DNA of 32,659 nucleotides from Tychonema bourrellyi FEM_GT703 (GCF_002412335.2 NZ_NXIB02000065.1:1-32659); one strand, 5' to 3'; positions 8,609-16,766 are shown, numbered from the stretch's first letter. A program made the numbers and translations. Notes: generated by a model from the sequence alone, not told the origin.

Positions 8609-9286
8609 ATGCGTTCAAACCAGCCAGACATCGATATTGCCCCATTAATCGATTACGGCCTGATCGACCCCACAGCCACGCCAGAGCAAGTAGAACACTT
8701 TTGCCAACAAGCAGATAGATTTGGCTTTGTCACCGTCTGTGTGTACCCCTCCTACGTCCGACAAGCTGTTGAGTTACTGCACGACAAACGCCCTAAAGTT
8801 TGTACTGTTATCGGTTTTCCCACTGGTGCTTCGACTTCAACGGTGAAACTTTACGAAGCTCTAGAAGCCGCAGATAATGGAGCCGTAGAGTTGGATGTGT
8901 CCGTTAACTTAGGATTATTGAAAGCTGGAAGAATCGATGAATTCCACCGAGAATTAGCCCAAATTTGCGAAGAAACTAATCTCACTATCAAAGCAATTAT
9001 CGAAAGTTCGCTGCTTTCCGATGCCGAAAAACAATTAGCGGCTGAGATTTGCATGGAAGCTGGTGTGGCTTATATCAAAACCAACACTGGCTTTTTTGGC
9101 GCGGCGACTGTTGATGATGTGCGATTGTTGAAGGAAGTGACTAAGGGACGGATTGGGATTAAAGCTGCTGGGGGAATTCGTACTCATGAACAAGCTCTAG
9201 ATTTGGTAGTAGCTGGTGCAACTCGTTTGGGGACTTCTCGTGGCCCTGAATTACTCCGTCAGCGCGATAATTTAGATAAGAGTTGA
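8609..9286 (+). CDS. deoC: Deoxyribose-phosphate aldolase
   Basis: A class I aldolase of 225 residues. It cleaves 2-deoxyribose-5-phosphate to glyceraldehyde-3-phosphate and acetaldehyde in deoxynucleoside catabolism. The Schiff-base lysine is Lys157 in [10 protein letters not shown], the second active-site lysine is Lys185 in [10 protein letters not shown], and the catalytic Asp96 lies in [16 protein letters not shown] matches the IIETCLL strand of the family. The usual N-terminal Asp-His-Thr is LIDYGLID here, a lineage variant. The last codon and stop lie inside a heptamer array that starts at 9282, so the C-terminus (DKS) may have been set by the repeat. Confidence 0.92.
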   Translation: MRSNQPDIDIAPLIDYGLIDPTATPEQVEHFCQQADRFGFVTVCVYPSYVRQAVELLHDKRPKVCTVIGFPTGASTSTVKLYEALEAADNGAVELDVSVNLGLLKAGRIDEFHRELAQICEETNLTIKAIIESSLLSDAEKQLAAEICMEAGVAYIKTNTGFFGAATVDDVRLLKEVTKGRIGIKAAGGIRTHEQALDLVVAGATRLGTSRGPELLRQRDNLDKS

Positions 9287-9355
9287 CTGTTAGCTGTTGA
9301 CTGTTAGCTGTTGACTGTTAGCTGTTGACTGTTGACGGTTGACGGTTGACTGTTA
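9282..9355. repeat. Heptamer array (gttgact/gttagct), left flank
   Basis: About ten tandem heptamers alternating GTTGACT, GTTAGCT and GTTGACG. The array starts inside the last codons of deoC. It is the reverse-complement type of the array at 9775-9871, so the two face each other around the four-helix-bundle gene. Confidence 0.95.
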
Positions 9356-9402
9356 ACTTGTATTCATTGGTCATTAATCAATTGTTGGCAATCAATTGTT
9401 TA

Positions 9403-9408
9403 AAGGAG
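9403..9408 (+). promoter_or_regulatory. Ribosome-binding site AAGGAG
   Basis: AAGGAG lies 5 nt before ATG 9414. This supports that start over the TTG at 9396. Confidence 0.7.
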
Positions 9409-9413
9409 TTAAT

Positions 9414-9779
9414 ATGGAGAACTTCCAACAGCTACAAGTTTATCAATTAGCTGAAAAAATATCAAACGAAATATGGTTTATTGTTAAAAAATGGGACTAC
9501 TTTACGAAGGATACGATGGGCAAACAAATCGTGAGATCGGCTGATAGTGTTGGTGCTAATATTGCAGAAGGACATGGACGCCATAGTTATCAAGATAATC
9601 AGCGTTTCGTGAAAATTGCCAGAGGTTCATTAAACGAAACAAGACACTGGTTAAGACTTGCCTACGCTCGTAATCTTTTAACTCAAGAACAGAGCGATCG
9701 ATTGCATCCGTTATTGAATGAACTTTCACCAAAACTTAATGCCTATCTTAACTCACTAAAACAAAAAACTAAAGGTTAA
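9414..9779 (+). CDS. Four-helix-bundle protein (S23/IVP family)
   Basis: A 121-residue protein of the four-helix-bundle family first named from 23S rRNA intervening sequences. Family marks are FQQLQVYQLAEKIS at the N-terminus, the central IVRSADSVGANIAEGHGR, and the helix RFVKIARGSLNETRHWLRLA. The function is not established; relatives include the Avd accessory protein of diversity-generating retroelements. No reverse transcriptase or variable repeat is visible here, and the gene is not within rRNA. It sits alone between two oppositely oriented heptamer arrays, and its stop TAA merges with the right array. The surroundings suggest an inserted, possibly mobile, passenger between deoC and recO. 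Confidence 0.88.
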   Translation: MENFQQLQVYQLAEKISNEIWFIVKKWDYFTKDTMGKQIVRSADSVGANIAEGHGRHSYQDNQRFVKIARGSLNETRHWLRLAYARNLLTQEQSDRLHPLLNELSPKLNAYLNSLKQKTKG

Positions 9780-9871
9780 CAGCCAACAGCCAACAGCCAA
9801 CAGCCAACAGTCAACCGTCAACAGCCAACAGTCAACCGTCAACAGCCAACAGTCAACCGTCAACAGTCAAC
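9775..9871. repeat. Heptamer array (caacagc/caacagt/caaccgt), right flank
   Basis: About thirteen heptamers: CAACAGC, CAACAGT and CAACCGT. They run from the stop codon of the four-helix-bundle gene to 7 nt before the recO start. The array is complementary in type to that at 9282-9355. Confidence 0.95.
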
Positions 9872-9877
9872 TAACAA

Positions 9878-10756
9878 ATGATTAGAACCTACAAAGCAAC
9901 TGGCATTAATCTTAAGAGTTCGCCTCTAGGGGAATCCGATCGCGTGTTGACAGTTTTAACACGGGAATTCGGGTTGATTCGAGCCGTAGCGCCGGGTGTA
10001 CGCAAACAACGATCGACCATCGGCGGTAGAAGCGAATTGTTTGTTGTCAACGAATTGCTGATTGCCAAAGGTCGATCGCTCGACAAAATTACCCAAGCCG
10101 AAACTGTACAATCGCATCCGGGGCTGAGTCGCAACCTGGGAAAACTCGCATCAGCCCAATATTTAGCTGAATTGGCGATCGCCAGCGCTCTTTCCGATGA
10201 GCCCCAAGAAGAACTGTTTTGCTTGCTGAGCGAACACCTGAGCCGTTTGGAGAGTTTGCCCGATCGCACAGACACGGACTCCTTAACCTTACTAATCGCC
10301 CACCTAGATCAGGGCATTTTCCACCTGCTAGCCCTAGCCGGTGTTGCACCCCAAGTCCACGTCTGCTGCGCCACCAGACACCCCTTAACCCCAAATTTCA
10401 CCGATCCGAAATGGCAAATAGGATTTAGCATACCTTCGGGGGGAACCTTCAGCTTGTCCGAGTTAGTTAACTTAGAGATAGAACGATCGCAAACAACCGG
10501 ATCTGGTTATAATCTCGCCTCCCGTTCCCCCAAAACATCTGCAAGCAAACACTTGACAGATTTCCAGATTAATGCTAGGGAACTAAATGCACTGCAACAG
10601 TTGGGTAGTCCAGAACTAGCAGCCGAGGTGATTGGCGATCAAGCAGCTTGGATATCAGTAGAAAACATTTTGCGACAATATGCACAGTATCATTTGGGTT
10701 GTGTGATTCGATCAGGAAGCTCGATCGATACTTACTTGGAAAGTTTTGAGTTTTGA
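9878..10756 (+). CDS. recO: DNA repair protein RecO
   Basis: A recombination mediator of 292 residues. It helps RecR load RecA onto SSB-coated single-stranded DNA in the RecF pathway. The N-terminal OB fold is clear: YKATGINLKSSPLGESDRVL, then LTREFGLIRAVAPGVRKQRS and ELFVVNELLIAKGRSLDKI. An all-helical domain follows. The zinc-finger region of many RecO proteins is reduced to VCCATRHPLTP. It starts seven bases after a heptamer array, so no normal ribosome-binding site is visible. Either translation is weak or the array sequence has replaced the native leader. Confidence 0.9.
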   Translation: MIRTYKATGINLKSSPLGESDRVLTVLTREFGLIRAVAPGVRKQRSTIGGRSELFVVNELLIAKGRSLDKITQAETVQSHPGLSRNLGKLASAQYLAELAIASALSDEPQEELFCLLSEHLSRLESLPDRTDTDSLTLLIAHLDQGIFHLLALAGVAPQVHVCCATRHPLTPNFTDPKWQIGFSIPSGGTFSLSELVNLEIERSQTTGSGYNLASRSPKTSASKHLTDFQINARELNALQQLGSPELAAEVIGDQAAWISVENILRQYAQYHLGCVIRSGSSIDTYLESFEF

Positions 10757-10767
10757 ATAGAGGAAAA

Positions 10768-10786
10768 AGAGCGATCGGCACGCTCT
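10768..10786 (+). terminator. Possible weak hairpin after recO
   Basis: AGAGCG and CGCTCT form a 6-bp stem around a 7-nt loop, 12 nt after the recO stop. No T-run follows, so a terminator role is doubtful. Confidence 0.3.
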
Positions 10787-10959
10787 CACCCCAAACCAGC
10801 GCCAAACCCAAACCAGCAAGTAATTTCACCTAAAGTCCAAAGATTCTTCCAACGTTGGATAATAAAAGTTACAAATTATAAAACTTGGCTGTCAAGGCCC
10901 TAATTGAAATTTCACGTCCCGCCGAATCTTCACCATCCCAAGCGACCGACCCAAACCCC

Positions 10960-12522
10960 ATGATGCGACTGTCTGATTCTGATTTGACAATATCTGTTTT
11001 AGCCGTGACTCACCACAAGATGGAAGAACGAGAAAACTTGTCCGACTTCCACTCTCATCCCGTGGACGATCAGTGGAGCAAAGTACAAGACCCAGAAATG
11101 GCTAAATATCCCACCACTCCAGAACCAACCTGGGGAAATGGCAACGGTAAAACACCCGCAGAAACCCCCGCCCAGCCAAGCATCCCCGAACCAGCCATCA
11201 CAGACGAAGCAGTTGTCGAAAACCCCGAAACAGAAAGAGGATTTTTGCCAATTCTCAAAAACCGCAACTTTCTAGCATTGTGGAGTGGCCAAGTTTTCTC
11301 CCAACTAGCAGATAAAGTTTATCTCGTACTGACGATCGCCCTCGTAGCCAGCCACTTCCAAGCAGCCGACCAAACCATCAGCAGATGGGTGTCAGCAATC
11401 ATGATCGCCTTTACAATCCCCGCAGTCCTATTCGGGGCCGCCGCCGGAGTCTACGTCGATAGGTGGCCAAAAAAAGCAGTGCTGGTCGCCACAAACCTGC
11501 TGCGGGGAGGTTTAGTATTAAGCCTTCCCGTGCTGCTATGGCTCTCTGACGGCTTAGAAATAGGTCAATTGCCCCTCGGATTCTGCTTGCTGCTGTTGGT
11601 GACATTCCTAGTTTCGACCCTAACTCAATTTTTTGCCCCAGCAGAACAGTCAGCCATTCCCCTGATGGTAGAACGCCGCCACCTGCTATTGGCCAACTCC
11701 CTCTACACCACAACCATGATGGGGTCAGTAATTATTGGTTTTGCAGTAGGAGAACCCCTACTAGCTTTAGCCGACACCCTATTCACCAATCTCGGTGGCG
11801 GACTCGGTATTGGCAAAGAATTAGTAGTAGGAGGAAGTTACGCACTCGCCGGAGTATTGTTGCTGTCGATGAACACAGGCGAAAAAAACGAGGTAGAACA
11901 CGAACCGCCGCATCCCCTAGCAGATTTGAAAGACGGATTGCGTTACATCAACGATCAACCTAAAGTCCGCAATGCTTTAATTCAACTAATTATTCTGTTT
12001 TCGATTTTTGCAGCCTTAGCAGTTTTAGCGGTGCGGCTAGCAGAAATACTTCCAGGTATGAGAGCTTCCCAGTTTGGTTTTTTGCTGGCGGCTGTGGGTG
12101 TTGGGATGGCTGCTGGAGCCACAACTGTCGGCTATCTGGGCAACAAATTTTCTCACTCCCAATTTAGTTTAATCGGATCGATCGGCATGGCCGTTGCTCT
12201 GATTGGTCTTTCTGTATTTACACACAATTTGTGGATATCCGTACTGTTCATTACCCTGTTGGGTGTATTTGCCGCGATCGTGGGAGTGCCGATGCAGACT
12301 ACAATTCAAGCAGAAACTCCAGAAGAAATGCGGGGAAAAGTTTTTGGGCTGCAAAATAATGCCACTAATATCGCCTTGAGTTTACCATTGGCTTTGGCGG
12401 GAGTCGCCGAAACTTTTCTGGGTTTGCCGAGAGTATTTTTGGCTTTGGCCGGGTTGGCGATCGCTGGGGAGCTCTTAACCTGGTATATTTCCCGTAATAG
12501 CACAGTCGATCGACTCCCATAA
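10960..12522 (+). CDS. MFS transporter with a disordered N-terminal extension
   Basis: A major facilitator superfamily membrane transporter. The membrane part starts near FLPILKNRNFLALWSGQVFSQ and has about 12 hydrophobic segments. The loop between segments 2 and 3 carries the MFS signature region GVYVDRWPKK. It resembles the bacterial DHA3/EntS-like exporter branch; the substrate is unknown. About 100 residues before the first segment are rich in Pro, Glu and Thr and look disordered. The frame is open from a TTG at 10885. I take the first ATG (10960), but ATGs at 11020 and 11098 are also possible and none has a clear ribosome-binding site. Confidence 0.82.
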   Translation: MMRLSDSDLTISVLAVTHHKMEERENLSDFHSHPVDDQWSKVQDPEMAKYPTTPEPTWGNGNGKTPAETPAQPSIPEPAITDEAVVENPETERGFLPILKNRNFLALWSGQVFSQLADKVYLVLTIALVASHFQAADQTISRWVSAIMIAFTIPAVLFGAAAGVYVDRWPKKAVLVATNLLRGGLVLSLPVLLWLSDGLEIGQLPLGFCLLLLVTFLVSTLTQFFAPAEQSAIPLMVERRHLLLANSLYTTTMMGSVIIGFAVGEPLLALADTLFTNLGGGLGIGKELVVGGSYALAGVLLLSMNTGEKNEVEHEPPHPLADLKDGLRYINDQPKVRNALIQLIILFSIFAALAVLAVRLAEILPGMRASQFGFLLAAVGVGMAAGATTVGYLGNKFSHSQFSLIGSIGMAVALIGLSVFTHNLWISVLFITLLGVFAAIVGVPMQTTIQAETPEEMRGKVFGLQNNATNIALSLPLALAGVAETFLGLPRVFLALAGLAIAGELLTWYISRNSTVDRLP

Positions 12523-12587
12523 AATAAGTAAATCCACCTAATTAAACGTAAGATACAGATGGCAATAAAGCTTGCTATATAAGCACT

Positions 12588-12610
12588 CTTCCTTCTTCCT
12601 TCTTCCTTCT
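12588..12610. repeat. Heptamer array, CTTCCTT x3
   Basis: Three copies of CTTCCTT plus two bases, 25 bp before the glycosyltransferase start. Confidence 0.85.
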
Positions 12611-12635
12611 ACTTAACAAACTCAAATTTACTTGA

Positions 12636-13859
12636 ATGCACATCGCTTGGCTGGGAAAAAAATCACCTTTTTGCGGTAACGTCACTTATTCTAGGGAAGT
12701 CACCAACGCACTTTTAGACCGGGGATACCAAGTTAGTTTCCTGCACTTCGCCCAAGAAGCCGAACTGGACAGGAATAAGGCCGCGTGGAGTATGGCCAAT
12801 GGGAAATGGGGAACAGGAATTTCTCAATCCTCATTTACTCATTCGCTGTCACCGGCGAGTTGCAACGAAGTCTCCTTACCCTGTCTCTATAAGTCACAAA
12901 TTTATACGATTCCGACTTTCAAATCCAGCAAAGTGTTGATGAAATCCCTGCGGCGACTGCAACCGGATATCGTTCACGCTTCCCTGACGCTTTCGCCTCT
13001 AGACTTTTTGCTGCCGGAAATTTGTCAAGAATTGAATATACCTTTGGTGGCAACTTTTCACCCGCCGTTCGATCGCAAATTGCGGAATTTGACATCGGGA
13101 ACCCAACACCTGATGTATCAACTGTACGCCCCATTTTTGGCTCACTACAACTCAACAATCGTTTTTTCTCAGATTCAGCGGGATATATTGGTGAAGTTGG
13201 GAGTGCCACTGGAACGGGTGGCTGTGATTCCCAACGGCGTGGATGCGGTTAAGTATTCTCCAGGGCCTTCTAACTTGAAGTCGGAATTAAAGGCCGATCG
13301 CATTTTTGTTTACCAAGGCCGCATTGCTCCAGAGAAAAATGTCGAGTCGCTGCTGAAAGCCTGGAAACAATGTAATTTCGGCCCTGGAAATGTATTGGCG
13401 ATCGTAGGCGATGGGCCCCTAGCCGCTTCGCTGCAACAGTCCTACGGCGAAGATGACGGCATTGTGTGGCTCGGATTTATTGCTGATGAAGAACGTCGCA
13501 TCGAAATTCTGCGGGGTGCAGACGTGTTTATTTTGCCTTCTTTGGTGGAGGGATTGTCGCTATCGCTGCTGGAAGCGATGGCCACCGGTTTGGCCTGTTT
13601 GGCCACCGATGCTGGTGCTGACGGGGAAGCCTTGGAGAGAGGGGCTGGGGTAGTTTTGCACACTCAGCGGGTGCGGAGTCAGTTGCAAACCTTACTACCA
13701 CTGTTTTGCGATCACCCCGAAATGTCACAGATGCTTGGTCAAAAAGCTCGACAAAGGGCGATCGAGCGGTACACCCTCAGTCAAAATATTACTGAGTTGG
13801 AAAAGCTTTATGCAGAGATTTTGCAAGGCCAGCGCTTACTAATTCGCGGTTTAGCATAG
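12636..13859 (+). CDS. Glycosyltransferase family 4
   Basis: A retaining GT-B glycosyltransferase of 407 residues, probably acting at the cytosolic face of the membrane on lipid or polysaccharide acceptors (the acceptor is not readable). The start HIAWLGKKSPFCGNVTYSRE gives the acceptor-side fold. AVIPNGVD, FVYQGRIAPEKN and the E-x7-E motif in PSLVEGLSLSLLEAMATG give the donor site. It belongs to a well-conserved cyanobacterial group as I remember it. Residues about 46-72 (around AAWSMANGKWGTGISQ) look like an in-frame insertion of low-complexity sequence between QVSFLHFAQEAE and EVSLPCLYKSQ. This may be a repeat captured into the gene. Confidence 0.88.
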   Translation: MHIAWLGKKSPFCGNVTYSREVTNALLDRGYQVSFLHFAQEAELDRNKAAWSMANGKWGTGISQSSFTHSLSPASCNEVSLPCLYKSQIYTIPTFKSSKVLMKSLRRLQPDIVHASLTLSPLDFLLPEICQELNIPLVATFHPPFDRKLRNLTSGTQHLMYQLYAPFLAHYNSTIVFSQIQRDILVKLGVPLERVAVIPNGVDAVKYSPGPSNLKSELKADRIFVYQGRIAPEKNVESLLKAWKQCNFGPGNVLAIVGDGPLAASLQQSYGEDDGIVWLGFIADEERRIEILRGADVFILPSLVEGLSLSLLEAMATGLACLATDAGADGEALERGAGVVLHTQRVRSQLQTLLPLFCDHPEMSQMLGQKARQRAIERYTLSQNITELEKLYAEILQGQRLLIRGLA

Positions 13860-13905
13860 GTTACATTCCTCGCGATCGCGATGGACTATTTTAGGGTAGG
13901 GAAAC

Positions 13906-13914
13906 GGCATTGCC
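13906..13914. repeat. Target-site duplication, left (GGCATTGCC)
   Basis: GGCATTGCC is repeated directly at 14112-14120 on the other side of the MITE. Because the target is itself a palindrome, the true duplication could be shorter (5-9 bp). Confidence 0.6.
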
Positions 13915-14111
13915 CATAGGTGTCAACTTAAGGCCAAACCCTGTCACAGACTACTGTTTGACGATTAAGGCCAGATCCCCCCTAACCCCCCTTAAGAAGG
14001 GGGGGACAGGAGTCCGATCAAAGTCCCCCTTCTTAAGGGGGATTTAGGGGGATCTAGACTCAGGTAAAAACCAGATTTCTCAAGGCTTTCAGGCTTAAGT
14101 TGACACCAATG
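13915..14111. mobile_element. 197-bp MITE with CATWGGTGTCAACTTAAG terminal repeats
   Basis: The left end CATAGGTGTCAACTTAAG and the inverted right end CATTGGTGTCAACTTAAG differ at one base in 18. The element has no coding capacity. It is flanked by a 9-bp direct repeat and interrupts a GTAGGGAAACGGCATTGCC-GTGTCC palindrome that becomes whole when the element is removed. The transposase family that would move it is not identifiable here. Confidence 0.75.
13973..14055. repeat. Long palindrome inside the MITE
   Basis: The arms run from AGATCCCCCCTAACC to GGGGATTTAGGGGGATCT, with CTTAAGAAGGGGG matched by CCCCCTTCTTAAG. Arms of about 33 nt with few mismatches surround a short centre near 14008-14022. 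This type of palindrome is common between cyanobacterial genes. Confidence 0.85.
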
Positions 14112-14120
14112 GGCATTGCC
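14112..14120. repeat. Target-site duplication, right (GGCATTGCC)
   Basis: The direct repeat partner of 13906-13914. Confidence 0.6.
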
Positions 14121-14249
14121 GTGTCCGATATTGCTAATTGGAGTTTAGACTAAGCACAAATTGACTTAGCATGAGCTGAGTAGAAAAAATGGTTAATCAG
14201 CATGGGAGTGGCCAACTGCCACTGGTCGAAGGTATCCAGGCGATCGTAC

Positions 14250-14337
14250 TATAGCAATCCTAAATCATTTGTGAACTTCTTACCCCCTCCCCTTAGTAAG
14301 GGGAGGGTTGGGGTGGGGTAAAAATCTTTACGACTCG
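14250..14337. mobile_element. TATAGCAATCC element, copy A (right end lost)
   Basis: The left end TATAGCAATCCTAAATC and the interior (ccctccccttagtaagggg, then ggttggggtggggtaaaaa) match copies at 21293 and 32554. After cgactc the sequence diverges and the inverted right end is missing. Confidence 0.8.
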
Positions 14338-14411
14338 TTCTGGGGGTTCCCGCGATCGCCCCATCTCCCCATCTCCCCCTCTCCTCATCTCCCCATAAAA
14401 CGAGAATGAAA

Positions 14412-14432
14412 CACCCCTGCCGTTGGGGGGTG
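14412..14432. terminator. G/C-rich hairpin between gene ends
   Basis: CACCCC and GGGGTG form a short stem (cacccctgccgttggggggt is the core). It may help separate flanking transcripts. There is no clear T-run. Confidence 0.35.
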
Positions 14433-14462
14433 CCGAATGTGGATCAATGTTGAATAAATTTG

Positions 14463-14511
14463 ATAAAAAATTGGTTATTAGCCGTCAGTCTACAACTAAT
14501 GACTAATAACC
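14463..14511 (-). terminator. Likely intrinsic terminator of desC
   Basis: Read on the minus strand, GGTTATTAG and CTAATAACC form a 9-bp stem 19 nt after the desC stop. AATTTTTTA follows directly. The stem plus U-rich tail fits a factor-independent terminator, although the loop is long. Confidence 0.65.
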
Positions 14512-14530
14512 TGTTACCTGCGATCGCAAG

Positions 14531-15352
14531 TTACTTTTCTGCTATATCTGCTAATTTGACTTTCGTGGCCAAACCCAGTGTTTGCAGCAGTTGAATTGTC
14601 ATCCAGGTTAAGTCGATTTCCCACCATTGAAGACCGTGGCGAGCGGAGTATTGAAATGCGTGGTGGTTGTTGTGCCAGCCTTCGCCGTAGGTGAGTACAG
14701 CCACCCACCAGCAGTTGGTGGATCGATCGCCCGACTCGTAGGTGCGATACCCGAATTTGTGGGTAGCGCTGTTCACCAGCCAAGTGCAGTGGAATACCAC
14801 TACAATCCGCATAAACACGCCCCAAAACACGAAGGACCAGCCGCCTAATAAATAGAGCAAGACACCGAAGACTATTTGGATGGGAATAAAATATGCTTGG
14901 AGAAACTTGTATACTGGGTCGTCGCCAATGTCTTTTGTAAAGCGGGGAATTTCAACTCTGATCGGCAGATCCGAGAGCATCCAACCCATGTGGCTCCACC
15001 AGAAGCCTTGATTGGAATCGTGAGGATCTCTTTCGGTGTCAGAATGTACGTGGTGTAATCGGTGCATTCCTACCCAGTCGATCGGACCACCTTCGCAGGA
15101 AAGTGTACCGCAAATAACTAGGAAATATTCTAGCCATTTGGGTGTTTGAAAACTGCGGTGGGTGACGAGACGGTGAAATCCGAGAGTGATTCCTAGACCA
15201 CCTGTTACCCAATGCAGGAATACTGCTAGCTCGACCGCAGACCAGCTAAAGTTAGCGGGCAGGAGAGCAAATAGAGCACCGATATGGAGAAAGGCCATAA
15301 AGCCTATGACAGGCCAATCAGGAGAAGTTTTTTTGGAAGTTGCGATCGTCAT
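14531..15352 (-). CDS. desC: Acyl-lipid delta-9 desaturase
   Basis: A membrane di-iron desaturase of 273 residues. It puts the first double bond at C9 of stearoyl chains in membrane lipids using ferredoxin, which sets membrane fluidity in the cold. The three histidine boxes are HRLVTH (60-65), HRLHHVH (97-103) and HNNHH (227-231, in YGEGWHNNHHAF). Four hydrophobic stretches fit the family topology. ATG 15352 (MTIATSKKTSPDW) is preferred; the frame extends 11 residues further but without family resemblance. It is divergent from the PLP enzyme gene. CoA-type delta-9 desaturases share the motifs, but the short length favours the cyanobacterial acyl-lipid type. Confidence 0.93.
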   Translation of the reverse strand: MTIATSKKTSPDWPVIGFMAFLHIGALFALLPANFSWSAVELAVFLHWVTGGLGITLGFHRLVTHRSFQTPKWLEYFLVICGTLSCEGGPIDWVGMHRLHHVHSDTERDPHDSNQGFWWSHMGWMLSDLPIRVEIPRFTKDIGDDPVYKFLQAYFIPIQIVFGVLLYLLGGWSFVFWGVFMRIVVVFHCTWLVNSATHKFGYRTYESGDRSTNCWWVAVLTYGEGWHNNHHAFQYSARHGLQWWEIDLTWMTIQLLQTLGLATKVKLADIAEK

Positions 15353-15432
15353 GAAGATATTATGTTTACAAACTAAGGGCCGCATCTACGCGATAATGAG
15401 CAGCGCCCACGCAAATGGTGAGCGAGGTATAG

Positions 15433-16665
15433 ATGAATAGCGTTTCACGGCTACAGGAAGCAGAACAGGCACTCCTTCAGATTTTTTCTGGTATTGACGC
15501 GACAGTCAAGCAAAATCTTCAACGAGTCTTAAAAGCTTTTCAGGGCCACCGGGTTGGAGTCCACCATTTTGCAGGGGTTACGGGTTACGGCCACGATGAT
15601 TTGGGTCGGGAGACTTTGGACAGGGTGTTTGCCGAAGTGGTGGGTGCAGAGGCGGCGGCTGTGCGGGTACAGTTTGTTTCGGGTACTCACGCGATCGCCT
15701 GTGCTCTTTTTGGTATTCTGCGTCCTGGCGACGAAATGTTGGCAGTAGCTGGTTCTCCCTACGATACTTTAGAAGAGGTCATCGGCCTGCGGGGGCAAGG
15801 TCAAGGTTCACTGATTGAGTTTGGCATTAGCTACCGCGAGTTGCCTCTAACTCGCGAAGGAAGTGTGGATTGGCAGGCACTGAGCTCTGCTATTTCTGCG
15901 AAAACTCGCCTGGTTTTGATCCAGCGCTCTTGCGGTTATTCTTGGCGATCGAGTCTGTCTATTTCTGAGATTAAAAAAATCGTCGCGATAGTCAAACATC
16001 AGAATCCTAACACAATTTGCTTTGTTGATAATTGTTACGGAGAATTTGTTGAGGATTGTGAACCTACTGCGGTTGGTGCGGATCTGATGGCTGGTTCTTT
16101 GATTAAAAATCCGGGGGGTACGATCGCCCCTGCTGGTGGTTACGTGGCCGGGAGGGCTGATTTGGTGGAAATGGCGACTTGTCGCTTGACGGCACCGGGA
16201 ATTGGCAGTAGTGGCGGTGCGACTTTTGATTTGAATCGGTTGCTGTTCCAGGGTTTGTTTTTGGCGCCGGGGTTTGTGGGTGAGGCGATGAAGGGTAATC
16301 ATTTGACGGCTTATGTTTTTTATAAGTTGGGTTATCGGGTGAATCCGATTCCTTTGGCGAAAAGACGGGATGTGATTCAGGCGATCGAATTTGGTTGTCC
16401 TGATAAGTTAATTGCTTTTTGTCGGGCTGTTCAGCAAAATTCGCCCGTGGGTTCTTATTTAGACCCGGTTCCTGGCCCGATGCACGGCTATGACAGTGAG
16501 TTGGTGATGGCTGGGGGTACTTTTATTGATGGGAGTACGAGTGAGTTTTCGGCTGATGGGCCGTTGCGGGAACCCTATGTGGCTTTTTGTCAAGGGGGGA
16601 CTCATTGGACTCATGTGTCGATCGCGCTTGAAGCTGCGATCGATGCTGTGGGGCCTGCTAAGTAA
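15433..16665 (+). CDS. Methionine gamma-lyase/aluminium-resistance family PLP enzyme
   Basis: A 410-residue fold-type I PLP protein of the family annotated as aluminium resistance or methionine gamma-lyase-like. It may cleave C-S bonds of sulfur amino acids, but its substrate is not settled for the family. Visible features are QFVSGTHAIACALFG and a PGDEMLAVAGSPYDTLEEVIG loop, then the cofactor Asp in CFVDNCYGEF. The PLP lysine is in GSLIKNPGGTIAP, followed by a Gly-rich APGIGSSGGATF segment. The C-terminus has FCQGGTHWTHV. The start follows GAGGTATAG, a fair ribosome-binding site. The length is normal. It is divergent from desC across about 80 bp. Confidence 0.88.
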   Translation: MNSVSRLQEAEQALLQIFSGIDATVKQNLQRVLKAFQGHRVGVHHFAGVTGYGHDDLGRETLDRVFAEVVGAEAAAVRVQFVSGTHAIACALFGILRPGDEMLAVAGSPYDTLEEVIGLRGQGQGSLIEFGISYRELPLTREGSVDWQALSSAISAKTRLVLIQRSCGYSWRSSLSISEIKKIVAIVKHQNPNTICFVDNCYGEFVEDCEPTAVGADLMAGSLIKNPGGTIAPAGGYVAGRADLVEMATCRLTAPGIGSSGGATFDLNRLLFQGLFLAPGFVGEAMKGNHLTAYVFYKLGYRVNPIPLAKRRDVIQAIEFGCPDKLIAFCRAVQQNSPVGSYLDPVPGPMHGYDSELVMAGGTFIDGSTSEFSADGPLREPYVAFCQGGTHWTHVSIALEAAIDAVGPAK

Positions 16666-16674
16666 GTTTGTGGT

Positions 16675-16690
16675 GAGGACGAGAGTCCTC
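16675..16690 (+). terminator. Small hairpin after the PLP enzyme gene
   Basis: GAGGAC-gaga-GTCCTC is a perfect 6-bp stem with a tetraloop, 9 nt after the stop. The following sequence is only moderately T-rich. Confidence 0.4.
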
Positions 16691-16719
16691 TCTCTGGCTT
16701 ATTGTCAATTTGGTTTTTA

Positions 16720-16752
16720 ACCGCAGATAAACATTGATAAACGCTGATGATT
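16720..16752. repeat. Dispersed repeat, copy 2 (aaccgcagata... family)
   Basis: Contains aaccgcagataaacattga then taaacgctgatga. It is the inverted relative of 1666-1707 and lies directly upstream of the ATPase gene. Confidence 0.5.
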
Positions 16753-16766
16753 GATGGTAGGGAGAA

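Larger units (their letters stand above)
13860..14462. other. Gene-free region filled with nested repeats
   Basis: There is no supportable gene in about 600 bp between the glycosyltransferase and the desC terminator. It holds a MITE (13915-14111) inserted in an older palindrome, a G/C-rich palindrome inside that MITE, a TATAGCAATCC-type element (14250-14337), C-rich short repeats near 14360-14396 (ccccatct) and a small hairpin at 14412-14432. Confidence 0.7.

Noticed and set aside
9414-9779. Diversity-generating retroelement accessory gene or rRNA intervening sequence
   Set aside because: The family is shared, but no reverse transcriptase, template/variable repeats or 23S rRNA are visible.
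9282-9871. CRISPR-like arrays
   Set aside because: Repeats are 7 bp in direct tandem with no unique spacers and no cas genes nearby.
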